Shown: positions 52,764 to 62,241, numbered from the stretch's first letter. The stretch is DNA of 64,000 bases from Bacillota bacterium (GCA_023453795.1 JAEXSP010000034.1:248001-312000); one strand, 5' to 3'. The notes: generated from the sequence alone by a model not told the origin. Program-made: numbers and translations.

Positions 52764-53876
52764 ATGGTACCTCTAAGCATACTCTACTACTTTTTGAATA
52801 ACAAACGAAAAATTATTCCTGTAGCACTGTCCATCTGCCTTGGAGTTATGTTCTTCTATTTTCTTTTTCTTGTCGGAATGCAGAGTGATGAGTCCGGTAA
52901 AGCAACGTATATCAGACCCTTTGAATGTTTCTCGTGGATATATTCTGAGAATAGCGTTCCGCAAAACATAATAGATGGCATTAATGCGAATAAAAATATT
53001 GCACGTGTTATACCGATGCATCAATTTCCGCATACAACTATAACCAGAGCACTTGGAAATGGAAGTGCAGGTATTATGTATGTAAGAAAGTCAGATATAT
53101 CCTATTTGATGGGAATAATGGGTCTGAAGCTTGTAAAGGGTCGTATGCCGTCATCCGGAAATGAAATTCTTCTTCATTGGAGCGTAGCGGCAAATAAGAA
53201 ATTGGTTGTGGGAGATACCTTCAAGGATGATAACGAAATTCAGGGAAAATATAAGGTTACCGGAATCATCAAGGGAAAGAGCATCCTCGGCTTTATTCCA
53301 GCAGAAATCAAAGGTGCAGCGGCTGAGAGCCGGCAATGGAAGAATACTATTCTGATCCCCAGGCAAGGGAGATTGGAAGAAATGAACCGGTTTATTGAAA
53401 AGATAGTGAAAGATAAAGGTCTGTACATCGAAACGCTGGAAAGGAACAAAAAAGATATGGAAGAAAGCAATCGAAATCTGCAACTTGTCATGTATTTGCT
53501 TGTGTCCATAGTAATAACCGTGTTGTGTATAACTCTCGGAAACACAAGCATCATGCATTTCTATCAAAGAAGAAGCGAATTCGGGGTCTTGACGGCTGTG
53601 GGTTATACCAGGCGGCAGATTGTCTGGAAGATTTGGCTTGAAGCGGTATTTGCGGGAGGCGTAAGTTATATCATTGGAATCGTACTGAGTATGCTTTGTG
53701 CAGTAATAATAAACATCTTGTTCTGGCACCCTATCGGAGAAAATGTACCGCTTTTTGCCCCAAAGGGATTGCTGGTGACAGCTGCAATTCCAGTATTCGT
53801 TACAGTATTCAGCGTACTGCCGATCAGTAAACTTCTTGGAAAAGAGGATTTGATCAATGTGATTGAGGGAAATTAG
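52764..53876 (+). CDS. ABC exporter permease 2 (FtsX/MacB type)
   Basis: 370 aa, same layout as permease 1 (N-terminal helix, extracellular domain, three C-terminal helices) and recognisably paralogous: both begin with PLSxxYY and share G-N-x-S after helix 2 and an EFGxLxxVGY motif. Two different permeases and one ATPase point to a heterodimeric exporter. It starts four bp after the ATPase stop. Confidence 0.85.
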   Translation: MVPLSILYYFLNNKRKIIPVALSICLGVMFFYFLFLVGMQSDESGKATYIRPFECFSWIYSENSVPQNIIDGINANKNIARVIPMHQFPHTTITRALGNGSAGIMYVRKSDISYLMGIMGLKLVKGRMPSSGNEILLHWSVAANKKLVVGDTFKDDNEIQGKYKVTGIIKGKSILGFIPAEIKGAAAESRQWKNTILIPRQGRLEEMNRFIEKIVKDKGLYIETLERNKKDMEESNRNLQLVMYLLVSIVITVLCITLGNTSIMHFYQRRSEFGVLTAVGYTRRQIVWKIWLEAVFAGGVSYIIGIVLSMLCAVIINILFWHPIGENVPLFAPKGLLVTAAIPVFVTVFSVLPISKLLGKEDLINVIEGN

Positions 53877-53934
53877 TTTATTGCAAGTAGGCATATCTAT
53901 GGAATCCGGCAATCTTCGTCACAAAATGACCTTT

Positions 53935-53957
53935 GGGGCCTTAGGCCCCTTTGTTTT
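53935..53957. terminator. Terminator shared by ABC operon and DHH gene
   Basis: GGGGCC-TTA-GGCCCC (53935-53949), then TTTGTTTTTT. It overlaps the last codons and stop of the DHH gene. Confidence 0.8.
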
Positions 53958-54912
53958 TTACTGTTGTCAGGCAGCTGTAAAAACGCTCAAAAAGAGCCTG
54001 CTCATCAAATTTTGATATATCTTTTATGACGCCACCCGCCATATCGGAATGGCCTCCGCCGAATCCAATCCCATCCAAGACATATTGAATTGTTTTAGCA
54101 GCATTCAGTTTTTCATTTTCACTGCGGATTGAAAAATTGATTACTTCATTATTTTTTGCACAAAGAGCAACATAATCAACCTCGTCTATCGATAGAAGAA
54201 AATCTCCAAGCATCCCCAAAAGATTCTGATTGCAGCCTTCCCGGAAGTAATAGAAGGCAAAGGAATCTTTTATGATGATGTTATTGACAAGCTGCTTGTA
54301 AAAACTAAGATCTTTTGTCTGGATGTAATTTCTCAGTAAACTGTTTACAAGCGGCATATTTGCTAACTCATATAGATCCGGATAGGCTTCAATATCTATT
54401 TGAGAGACCCCTCTGGTAAGAAGAGATGTATCCATGTTAATACCGATAATAAGCGCTGTCGCCACATTCTTGGGTATTTTTACACCCAACTCGGAAAAGT
54501 ATGAGAAAATGATTGTTGAACATGCGCCGTAATCGGAGCGTATATCAACAAATCTGACCGATTCGGGCTTATTTACTTCATGGTGGTCTATTACCGCGAT
54601 TTCGTCGCCTATAAGGTCGTTGACATTACTGTTCCCCTTGCACCCATCGACAACAATGATCTTATCCTCCGGAGTTAAATTAAAATCAGAATAGTTATGT
54701 ACCTCTATTTCAAGCAGGCGGATCATCTTATTCAGGGATTCTCTTTGAATGAAGCCCTCATAAATTATGTCTGCCTTGATGCAGTATTCTTTAAGAAGCA
54801 TTTGAAGTCCATACGCCGAGGCGATGGAATCGTGGTCAGGGAAGTTATGAGTTTGTATGTATACCTTTTCTTCTTTTTTTAAATATTCTATTAGTTCCAT
54901 TATGTCGGACAT
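53941..54912 (-). CDS. DHH-family phosphoesterase
   Basis: 323 aa. N-terminal DHH domain: THNFPDHDSIASAYG (metal-binding D-H-D variant), VVDGC, then the name-giving VIDHHEVN. The C-terminal DHHA1 domain ends in GFGGGHSDMAGG. Enzymes of this family hydrolyse short RNAs, cyclic dinucleotide-derived linear forms, or phosphate esters. The PDHDS pattern differs from the RPDGDA pattern of NrnA, so the substrate is not assigned. GGAGATG precedes the ATG. Confidence 0.88.
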   Translation of the reverse strand: MSDIMELIEYLKKEEKVYIQTHNFPDHDSIASAYGLQMLLKEYCIKADIIYEGFIQRESLNKMIRLLEIEVHNYSDFNLTPEDKIIVVDGCKGNSNVNDLIGDEIAVIDHHEVNKPESVRFVDIRSDYGACSTIIFSYFSELGVKIPKNVATALIIGINMDTSLLTRGVSQIDIEAYPDLYELANMPLVNSLLRNYIQTKDLSFYKQLVNNIIIKDSFAFYYFREGCNQNLLGMLGDFLLSIDEVDYVALCAKNNEVINFSIRSENEKLNAAKTIQYVLDGIGFGGGHSDMAGGVIKDISKFDEQALFERFYSCLTTVKNKGA

Positions 54913-55076
54913 TTCAACATCTCCTTTGAAGTAGCCATTTGATAAACACTATACTAAATTAAAATAAATCCTTCAAGGTATAAAACTGGTTAATGATTTC
55001 AAAAGCCTGAATAAACTGCTGCATCGAAGGAAAAATTATATAATATGCCAGTTAATTAAGAAGGGTAGTGGACTTA

Positions 55077-55607
55077 ATGACAAAACCGCAAGCGATAGAT
55101 GTAATGGCACCTGTGAGTGAAGAACTTCCGAAAGAAAAGTTTGATGAACTCGATGAATATATCAATAACCTCGAAACTACAAAAGGGGCCTTGATTGAGA
55201 TACTACACAAGGCACAGAACATTTTCGGATATCTGCCGAGAGATGTACAGCTTTTTGTTGCCAGAAAGCTTGGAATACCCGGAGCAGAGGTGTATGGAGT
55301 AGTAAGCTTCTATTCATATTTTACGACAAAGCCGAGAGGAAAACACACAATAAGTGTTTGTATGGGAACTGCCTGCTTTGTAAGGGGATCGGAAAAGATT
55401 CTTGAAAGCCTTAAGAAGAAGCTTGGCATAGCTTCAAACGAAATTACCGAAGACGGGCTGTTTACGCTTAAGGACGTACGCTGTATAGGTGCGTGCGGGC
55501 TTGCACCGGTTGTAATGATAGACGAGAAGGTTTATGGAAGAGTCAAGGAAGAGGAACTGGACAATATATTGGATTCATATAGAAGCGAAGGCTTGAGCAA
55601 TCGATAA
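55077..55607 (+). CDS. hndA: Hydrogenase subunit HndA (NuoE-like)
   Basis: 176 aa, thioredoxin-like [2Fe-2S] subunit of the NuoE/HydC type. Ligands are in CMGTACFVRG and CIGACGLAP. It passes electrons between the flavin subunit and the hydrogenase. The ATG at 55077 is preceded by GAAGGG; an in-frame GTG nine bases upstream is too close to that site. First of four genes in the order hndA-hndB-hndC-hndD, as in NADP-reducing or electron-bifurcating [FeFe] hydrogenases. Confidence 0.93.
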   Translation: MTKPQAIDVMAPVSEELPKEKFDELDEYINNLETTKGALIEILHKAQNIFGYLPRDVQLFVARKLGIPGAEVYGVVSFYSYFTTKPRGKHTISVCMGTACFVRGSEKILESLKKKLGIASNEITEDGLFTLKDVRCIGACGLAPVVMIDEKVYGRVKEEELDNILDSYRSEGLSNR

Positions 55608-55631
55608 AGCTAACAAGTTAGGAGTTGTAAT

Positions 55632-56024
55632 ATGCATATAAAATCCTTGGAGGAATTAAAGAAAATCAGAGAAGACAATATGAACAAGGTAAGCTTGAGA
55701 CAAAACGATCAAAATCAAGGGGATAAGACGGAAATCATGATCGGGATGGCTACATGCGGCATTTCATCGGGAGCAAGAGATACACTTAATACATTTTCGG
55801 AAGAACTGAACAAAGAAGGTTTAAACAATGTAAGACTGGTAACTGTAGGCTGCATCGGGTATTGCCATTCCGAACCTACAGTACAGGTAAATGTCCCCGG
55901 GCAGGAGCCTGTTTTTTATGGAAATGTAAAAAAGGACAAGGTGCATGAAATTATTGAGAAACACATCAAGGGCGGAAAGCCTGTTGATGCTTTAAGGCTG
56001 AATGCCGATTTTGAAAGAGCATAA
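55632..56024 (+). CDS. hndB: Hydrogenase subunit HndB ([2Fe-2S] ferredoxin-like)
   Basis: 130 aa, thioredoxin-like [2Fe-2S] ferredoxin. C42 in ATCGISSGA, C74 and C78 in VGCIGYCHSEP; only three of the four usual Cys are present, as in other HndB-like proteins of clostridia that I recall. It is one of the small electron carriers of the HndABCD hydrogenase. AGGAG lies 7 bp upstream of the ATG. Confidence 0.9.
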   Translation: MHIKSLEELKKIREDNMNKVSLRQNDQNQGDKTEIMIGMATCGISSGARDTLNTFSEELNKEGLNNVRLVTVGCIGYCHSEPTVQVNVPGQEPVFYGNVKKDKVHEIIEKHIKGGKPVDALRLNADFERA

Positions 56025-56041
56025 TCCATAGGAGGGATTTC

Positions 56042-57688
56042 ATGACAGCTGTACGCACAAATATACTCGTTTGCGGAGGAACCGGATGCCTGGCGGGTGA
56101 CAGCCTTAAGGTCAAAAAGAATCTGGAGCTAATTTTAAAGGCCCGGGGCTATGACAAGGAAGCAAATGTCATACAAACGGGCTGCTTTGGATTCTGCGAA
56201 CAGGGACCAATTGTGAAAATCGAGCCTGATAATATTTTCTATGTACGAGTAGGGCCCAAGGATGCAAAAGATATTATAGACGAACATATTATAAAGGGCA
56301 GAAGAGTTGAGAGGCTCTTGTATAAGGATCCCAAGAAAAATGAAACAATCAGGGAGCAGGGAGAAATGCCTTTCTATAAGAAACAGTTGAGGGTAGCCTT
56401 GCGCAACTGCGGACTCATAGATCCCGAGAATATTGACGAATACATTGCTTTCGGCGGATATGAGGCATTGGGAAAAGTACTCACTTCCATGTCAAGGGAT
56501 GCCGTAATAGATGAAATTATAAGATCCGGACTTCGTGGGCGCGGAGGCGGTGGATTTCCGACAGGCTTGAAATGGGAGATAACAAAAAAGCAGAACAGCG
56601 AAGTCAAATTCATAATCTGCAATGCAGATGAAGGCGATCCAGGTGCATTTATGGACAGGAGCATCCTTGAGGGCGACCCGCACAGTGTGCTTGAAGCAAT
56701 GGCTATAGGCGGATATGCCATAGGAGCAAATAAAGGGATTATCTATATCAGGGCTGAGTACCCGCTTGCAATTGAAAGGCTGAATACTGCATTAAAGCAG
56801 GCGCGTGAGTATGGTCTTCTCGGTAAAAACATATTCGGAACTGATTTCAGCTTTGACATCAATTTAAAATATGGTGCCGGCGCATTTGTATGCGGAGAGG
56901 AAACGGCACTCATCAATTCCTGCGAAGGAAAACGCGGGGAGCCGAACTATAAGCCTCCTTACCCTGCAGAAGAGGGGTATTGGGGCCATCCGACCTGTGT
57001 CAATAATGTAGAGACCTTTGCCAATATTACACAGATTATAATCAGGGGCGCAGATTGGTTTGCATCAATAGGCACTGAGAAAAGCAAGGGAACGAAGGTA
57101 TTTGCACTGGCGGGAAAGATTAACAACGTAGGTCTTGTCGAAGTGCCAATGGGCATTACGCTCAGGGAAATCATTTATGAAATAGGCGGTGGAATACAAG
57201 GAGGCCGGAAATTCAAGGCTGTTCAAACAGGAGGCCCCTCCGGGGGAGTGATAACAGAAAAGGATCTGGACACACCGATCGATTATGACAGTCTTTTAGG
57301 GATAGGGTCAATGATGGGCTCGGGGGGAATGATTGTCATGGACGAAACCAATAACATGGTGAAGATCGCGAAGTTCTACCTTGAATTCACTATGGATGAG
57401 TCCTGCGGCCGCTGCACCCCTTGCAGGATAGGCACAAAGCGTTTATATGAGCTGTTAACCAAAATTACCGGGGGTAAGGGAACAATGGCTGACCTTGATG
57501 CATTAAAACAGCTGGCATACATGGTTAAAGACGGTTCCCTGTGCGGTTTGGGACAAACAGCGCCCAATCCTGTTATCAGCACCATGAAGCATTTCTGGGA
57601 CGAGTACCTGGCTTTCATCAAGGATGAAGACCATCCGAGGGGCGAGGGGCGTTATGTCGCAAAGAATAAAATAGGGATTCATACTTAG
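56042..57688 (+). CDS. hndC: Hydrogenase flavoprotein subunit HndC (NuoF-like)
   Basis: 548 aa. N-terminal thioredoxin-like [2Fe-2S] domain (C11, C16, C48, C52), then the NuoF core with NAD and FMN sites (GRGGGGFPTGLKW, CNADEGDPGAFMDR, GAGAFVCGEETALI) and a [4Fe-4S] site CGRCTPCR plus CGLG. It ends soon after, at GRYVAKNKIGIHT, without the C-terminal 2x[4Fe-4S] ferredoxin domain that the HydB of Thermotoga and many clostridia has. The downstream DNA shows no remnant of it, only the ribosome site of hndD. It oxidises or reduces NAD(P)H for the complex. Confidence 0.95.
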   Translation: MTAVRTNILVCGGTGCLAGDSLKVKKNLELILKARGYDKEANVIQTGCFGFCEQGPIVKIEPDNIFYVRVGPKDAKDIIDEHIIKGRRVERLLYKDPKKNETIREQGEMPFYKKQLRVALRNCGLIDPENIDEYIAFGGYEALGKVLTSMSRDAVIDEIIRSGLRGRGGGGFPTGLKWEITKKQNSEVKFIICNADEGDPGAFMDRSILEGDPHSVLEAMAIGGYAIGANKGIIYIRAEYPLAIERLNTALKQAREYGLLGKNIFGTDFSFDINLKYGAGAFVCGEETALINSCEGKRGEPNYKPPYPAEEGYWGHPTCVNNVETFANITQIIIRGADWFASIGTEKSKGTKVFALAGKINNVGLVEVPMGITLREIIYEIGGGIQGGRKFKAVQTGGPSGGVITEKDLDTPIDYDSLLGIGSMMGSGGMIVMDETNNMVKIAKFYLEFTMDESCGRCTPCRIGTKRLYELLTKITGGKGTMADLDALKQLAYMVKDGSLCGLGQTAPNPVISTMKHFWDEYLAFIKDEDHPRGEGRYVAKNKIGIHT

Positions 57689-57708
57689 GAATTGAAGGAG
57701 GCAAACCA

Positions 57709-59493
57709 ATGGCTGGAGACCCAAAAAAATATGAAGGGACCAAACCGGTGCATTTGACAATAAACCATCAGGAGATTACCGTACCTGAGGGCATTACCAT
57801 ACTTGAAGCAGCACGTGAAATAGGGGTGAAGATTCCCACACTCTGCCATCTTGACCTTCATGATATAAAAATGGTTAACAAAACTGCTTCCTGCAGGGTA
57901 TGTATGGTTGAACTGGTGGATTCGAGAACTAACAGAAACAAGCTGGTTCCATCCTGTGTAACCGTTGTCAGTGAAGGGATGGAGGTGCTTACCAGCACCC
58001 TTCGTGCTATATCGGCAAGAAGGATGTCTGTAGAACTGCTGCTTTCCAACCATCCGAATGAATGTTTTACTTGTCCGAAGAACCTTGAGTGCGAGCTGCA
58101 GGCTCTTGCGGCAGAACTGGACATAAGGCACATTCCGTGGGAGGGGGAGCGAATGGACTATCCGAAGGATATGTCCAGTGATGCTATTGTTAAGGACGCG
58201 GATAAATGCATATACTGCAGGCGTTGTGAAACAATGTGCAACGAGGTTCAGACCTGCGGCATACTATCAGGTATAGGACGCGGCTTCGAAGCTTTCGTAG
58301 GTCCTGCCTTTAATATACCGATGGTCCAGTCGTCCTGTACATACTGCGGACAGTGTGTGCAGGTATGTCCGACAGCGGCGCTCACAGAAGTTTACCACGT
58401 TGACAAGGTATGGGAGGCATTAAATGACCCCGATAAGCATGTGATTGTCCAAACTGCACCAGCTATACGTGTAGCGTTGGGAGAACTTTTCGGATTGGAA
58501 CCCGGAACGATTGTTACAGGCAAAATGGTTACGGCACTAAGGAGAATGGGCTTTAAAGCAGTATTCGATACTGACTTCGGTGCGGATCTTACAGTTATGG
58601 AGGAAGCATCCGAACTTATCTATAGAATCAAAGAAAATAAAACTCTGCCAATCCTGACCAGCTGCTGCCCTGCCTGGGTCAAGTTCATTGAGCACCAGTT
58701 CCCTGAATTGCTTGAGGTGCCGTCAACCTGCAAGTCGCCGCATATAATGTTCGGTACAATTGCCAAGACCTACTATGCTGAGAAAAACGGTTTGGACCCC
58801 GATAATATTGTGGTAGTTTCTATAATGCCTTGCATTGCCAAGAAGGCTGAAGCAAAGCGCCCGGAGCTCACAAAGGATGAGCATAATAACGTAGATATTG
58901 TAGTTACGACAAGAGAGCTTGGAAAAATGATAAAGGAAGCCGGAATCAATTTTGAAAGCCTGCCGGAAAGTGAATATGACAGGCCTCTTGGGGCAAGTAC
59001 CGGAGCTTCGGTTATTTTCGGAACAACAGGCGGAGTCATAGAAGCTGCGCTTCGAACAGCTGCTGAATGGATGACAGGGGAGAAGCTGGAAAAAGTTGAT
59101 TTTGATCAATTAAGAGGTGCTGACGGGTTAAGAAAAGCAACAGTCAAGGTTGGTGACAAGGAACTGAAGATAGGTATTGCAAGCGGTCTGGGTAATGCAC
59201 GGGAACTGTTGGAAGAGATCAGAGACGGAAAAGCCGAGTATGACGCTATCGAAATAATGGCTTGCCCCGGAGGCTGCATTGCGGGTGGGGGACAGCCATA
59301 CCATCATGGCAATTATGAAATTGTTAAAAAGCGTCAGGAAGCAATCTATCGGGAGGATAAGAACAAGCAGCTAAGGAAATCGCATGAAAATCCTGAGATC
59401 ATAGAACTGTATGAAAAGTACCTTGGAAAACCTTTCGGAGAAACGGCTCACAGGCTGCTGCATACGCATTTTGAAGAGCGGGAGAGAATTTAA
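57709..59493 (+). CDS. hndD: [FeFe] hydrogenase catalytic subunit HndD
   Basis: 594 aa. N-terminal [2Fe-2S] domain (C46, C62, C65, C83), a His-Cys3 [4Fe-4S] site (H115, C119, C122, C128), two [4Fe-4S] clusters (C167/170/173/177 and C210/213/216/220), then the H-cluster domain: L1 TSCCPAW (C320; C319 is the proton-relay Cys), L2 MPCIAKKAEAKRPE (C375), L3 MACPGGCIAGGGQP (C519, C523). All H-cluster ligands are intact. It makes or takes up H2 in the cytoplasm with NAD(P)H and possibly ferredoxin. AAGGAGG precedes the ATG. Confidence 0.97.
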   Translation: MAGDPKKYEGTKPVHLTINHQEITVPEGITILEAAREIGVKIPTLCHLDLHDIKMVNKTASCRVCMVELVDSRTNRNKLVPSCVTVVSEGMEVLTSTLRAISARRMSVELLLSNHPNECFTCPKNLECELQALAAELDIRHIPWEGERMDYPKDMSSDAIVKDADKCIYCRRCETMCNEVQTCGILSGIGRGFEAFVGPAFNIPMVQSSCTYCGQCVQVCPTAALTEVYHVDKVWEALNDPDKHVIVQTAPAIRVALGELFGLEPGTIVTGKMVTALRRMGFKAVFDTDFGADLTVMEEASELIYRIKENKTLPILTSCCPAWVKFIEHQFPELLEVPSTCKSPHIMFGTIAKTYYAEKNGLDPDNIVVVSIMPCIAKKAEAKRPELTKDEHNNVDIVVTTRELGKMIKEAGINFESLPESEYDRPLGASTGASVIFGTTGGVIEAALRTAAEWMTGEKLEKVDFDQLRGADGLRKATVKVGDKELKIGIASGLGNARELLEEIRDGKAEYDAIEIMACPGGCIAGGGQPYHHGNYEIVKKRQEAIYREDKNKQLRKSHENPEIIELYEKYLGKPFGETAHRLLHTHFEERERI

Positions 59494-59562
59494 TTTTGAC
59501 ATCGCTGCACTTAATGAGTTAGTATTATTAATGGTTATATTATTAATTGATCAGAGGTCAAA

Positions 59563-61119
59563 ATGAGCATATTAAATGTAGAAAATGTGAGTCATGGTTT
59601 TGGTGCAAGAAAAATACTGGAGAATGCCTCTTTCCGCCTGCTTAAGGGTGAACATGTCGGGTTGGTCGGTGCGAACGGAGAAGGTAAATCCACTTTTTTA
59701 AATATTATAACGGGCAAATTGATGCCTGACGAGGGAAAGGTTGAATGGTGCAACAGGATTACAACCGGTTATCTTGATCAGCATACTGTACTGGAAAAAG
59801 GGAAAACCATAAGGGAGGTTCTTCGAGAGGCATTCCGGTATATGTTTGATCTTGAGAAGGAGATGCTTGAGATTTATGAGAAGATGTCGGATGCATCTGA
59901 GAAGGAAATCGACAGGATGATGGAGGATGTCGGTGATATCCAAAGCACTCTTGAACATAACGGTTTTTATATCATCGATGCCAAAATCGAAGAGGTTGCT
60001 AACGGACTGGGCCTGGGTGAAATTGGGCTTGACAGGGATGTTTGCGATCTGAGCGGCGGTCAGCGTTCCAAGGTTCTGCTGACAAAGCTGCTTCTGCAGA
60101 ATCCGATGATCCTTATTCTGGACGAGCCTACAAACTTCCTGGATGTGAATCATATTTATTGGCTTAAAAACTTTTTAAAGAACTATGAAAACAGCTTTAT
60201 TCTGGTTTCGCATGATATCCCTTTCCTTAATGATGTCATCAATGTGACCTATCATGTGGAGAATTCCATATTGACCAGATATACCGGCAACTATGACCAG
60301 TTTCAGCAAATGTACCAGCTGAAGAAGCAGCAAACCCAACAGGCTTATGAAAAGCAGCAGAAGGAGATTGAAAAGCTGGAGGATTTCATAGCCAGAAACA
60401 AGGCAAGAGTCGCTACCTCCAATATGGCGAAAAGCAGACAGAAGAAGCTTGACAAGATGGATATAATAGAAATTGCCAGAGAAAAGGCCAAGCCTATCTT
60501 TAAATTTAAAGAAGCCAGAGCTCCGGGACGATTTATTTTCAGCACGGAGGACCTGGTCATAGGCTATGAGGAGCCGCTTACAAGGCCTCTTAACCTTTCA
60601 TTGGAGAGAGGCAGCAAAATTGCTATTAAGGGTGTAAACGGTCTGGGAAAATCCACGCTGCTTAAGACACTCATGGGGGATCAAAAACCTGTATCGGGTA
60701 AAATTAATTCGGGTGAATATCTTTACCCGGGGTATTTCGAGCAGGAATCTGCAAAGCAAAACTCAAATACCGCGTTGGAGGAAATCTGGAATGAATATCC
60801 GGGCATGAGCAATGCGGAAGTGAGATCGGCCCTTGCAAAATGCGGGTTGACAACCGAGCATATTACCAGTCAGATGATGGTTCTAAGCGGCGGTGAGAAC
60901 GCAAAGGTGAGACTATGCAAGCTGATGCTGAAGGATGTTAACTGGCTGGTTCTTGATGAACCGACCAACCATCTGGATACGGATGCAAAAGAAGAACTGA
61001 GAAATGCGTTGCAAAAATTCAACGGTACTGTTGTGCTTGTGTGCCATGAACCCGAATTTTATGAGGATTGGGTGACTGATGTTTGGAACGTAGAGGATTG
61101 GACGACTAAAATCGTATAA
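59563..61119 (+). CDS. ABC-F family ATPase
   Basis: 518 aa, two ATPase domains without membrane segments. Walker A GANGEGKST and GVNGLGKST, signatures LSGGQRSK and LSGGENAK, Walker B LILDEPT and LVLDEPT, joined by a charged linker (about 255-310). ABC-F proteins act on the ribosome, some giving antibiotic resistance and others regulating translation; the short linker and sequence are nearer to the YbiT type. Follows hndD by 69 bp with no terminator seen between. Confidence 0.92.
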   Translation: MSILNVENVSHGFGARKILENASFRLLKGEHVGLVGANGEGKSTFLNIITGKLMPDEGKVEWCNRITTGYLDQHTVLEKGKTIREVLREAFRYMFDLEKEMLEIYEKMSDASEKEIDRMMEDVGDIQSTLEHNGFYIIDAKIEEVANGLGLGEIGLDRDVCDLSGGQRSKVLLTKLLLQNPMILILDEPTNFLDVNHIYWLKNFLKNYENSFILVSHDIPFLNDVINVTYHVENSILTRYTGNYDQFQQMYQLKKQQTQQAYEKQQKEIEKLEDFIARNKARVATSNMAKSRQKKLDKMDIIEIAREKAKPIFKFKEARAPGRFIFSTEDLVIGYEEPLTRPLNLSLERGSKIAIKGVNGLGKSTLLKTLMGDQKPVSGKINSGEYLYPGYFEQESAKQNSNTALEEIWNEYPGMSNAEVRSALAKCGLTTEHITSQMMVLSGGENAKVRLCKLMLKDVNWLVLDEPTNHLDTDAKEELRNALQKFNGTVVLVCHEPEFYEDWVTDVWNVEDWTTKIV

Positions 61120-61150
61120 AGCTTTAAGGTTGAATGAAAGGGTGAATACA

Positions 61151-61249
61151 GTGAAAGTTCATAAGCTAATAATTCCGATGATTACAATATCTTTGCTTGG
61201 TACTTTCGCAGCTTTTGCAGAAAACATGGCTTTAGGGGAAGATATATGA
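61151..61249 (+). CDS. 32-aa signal-peptide-like small ORF
   Basis: Starts at GTG 61151, with GAAAGGG about nine bases before it. The peptide has a basic start, a hydrophobic core (LIIPMITISLLGTFAAFA) and an AFA-EN type cleavage site, then only nine more residues. Its stop overlaps the next start (ATGA at 61246-61249), so it could couple translation of the glycosylase gene. It may be a real secreted micropeptide, a translational leader, or the front piece of a lost gene. Confidence 0.4.
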   Translation: MKVHKLIIPMITISLLGTFAAFAENMALGEDI

Positions 61250-61830
61250 TACTTCCAAGGGAGTTTTATGAAAGGGATACACTCTTAGTTGCAAAGGAAC
61301 TGCTGGGCAAGAAGCTTGTTCATGAAACCGAAGAAGGGAAAACGGTTGGAAGAATTGTTGAGGTGGAAGCGTATATTGGCCCGGGGGATGCAGCTGCCCA
61401 CACTTACAAAGGACTGCGCAGCAGCAGGACAGAAGTTGCTTTTGGGCCGGGCGGTCATGCATATGTGTATATGATTTACGGTATGTATTACTGCTTCAAC
61501 ATAGTTACCAACAAGAAGAATAAGCCCGAAGTTGTGCTGATACGGGCTTTGGAACCCGTTGAGGGTATAGAATTGATGGTCAGGCGAAGGGGCACTGAAA
61601 AAATCAAAAATCTTTGCAGCGGCCCTGGGAAATTATGCCGCGCAATGGAGATAAGTAAGAAAGACAATGCTGCCGACCTTTGCGGAGATTCATTGTATTT
61701 GCTTGACAGCGCAAGCATACCTGAAAACGATATTCTTGCTACCCCCAGGATCAATATTGACTATGCCGGGGAAGCAATAAACTATCCATGGAGATACATC
61801 ATCAAAGGGAATAAATACGTTTCGAAATAG
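61246..61830 (+). CDS. aag: 3-methyladenine DNA glycosylase (AAG/MPG family)
   Basis: 194 aa. Family blocks: LGKKLVHE, RIVEVEAYIGPGDAAAHTYKG with the catalytic Glu in VEAYIG, SSRTEVAFGPGGHAYVYMIYGMYYCFNIVT and VLIRALEP. It removes alkylated purines from DNA in the cytoplasm. Its ATG overlaps the stop of the 32-aa ORF; no separate ribosome site lies close, so translation coupling is likely. Confidence 0.95.
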   Translation: MILPREFYERDTLLVAKELLGKKLVHETEEGKTVGRIVEVEAYIGPGDAAAHTYKGLRSSRTEVAFGPGGHAYVYMIYGMYYCFNIVTNKKNKPEVVLIRALEPVEGIELMVRRRGTEKIKNLCSGPGKLCRAMEISKKDNAADLCGDSLYLLDSASIPENDILATPRINIDYAGEAINYPWRYIIKGNKYVSK

Positions 61831-61939
61831 AAGGCTGAAATTCTTGGGACTTGTTAACCTCCAATAATTGATATAAAATTAAAACAGATATAATTCAAGC
61901 AACTGTTTTTTATATTTGAAAATAAGGGTGGATAAAGGC

Positions 61940-62227
61940 ATGAAAATTTGGGGAGAGATACCCAGAGTAAATGAAATATATAATAAGAATAGAACTGTTA
62001 ACAGGGTTGGAAGTACAAGTGCAGTTACAGGGAAAAAGGATGTAGTGTCCATATCCAATACTGCCAAGGACTTTCAGACTGTTATGAAAGCTCTGAGGGA
62101 AACTCCGGACGTCAGGAAAGACAAGGTTGATGAGCTTTCGCAGAAATATGAGTCCGGCAAGTACGATTTGAGCGGCAAGGACATAGCAGACAGGATCATA
62201 GGGTCTGCGTTCAATAGAAAAATATAG
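61940..62227 (+). CDS. flgM: Anti-sigma-28 factor FlgM
   Basis: 95 aa from ATG 61940 (AAGGGTGG upstream); the longer reading from TTG 61916 is not favoured. The N-terminal MKIWGEIPRVNEIYN and the C-terminal helical half with DVVSISNTAKDFQ, KVDELSQKYESGKYDLSGKDIADRI fit FlgM, which holds the flagellar sigma factor until the hook is complete and is then exported. No flagellar genes lie next to it in this window, but they may be beyond the edge of the neighbourhood seen. Confidence 0.9.
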   Translation: MKIWGEIPRVNEIYNKNRTVNRVGSTSAVTGKKDVVSISNTAKDFQTVMKALRETPDVRKDKVDELSQKYESGKYDLSGKDIADRIIGSAFNRKI

Positions 62228-62241
62228 TGATTAGAGGTATA

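Noticed and set aside
53151..53912. 253-aa minus-strand frame
   Set aside because: Shadow of ABC permease 2, which has clear membrane and family features.
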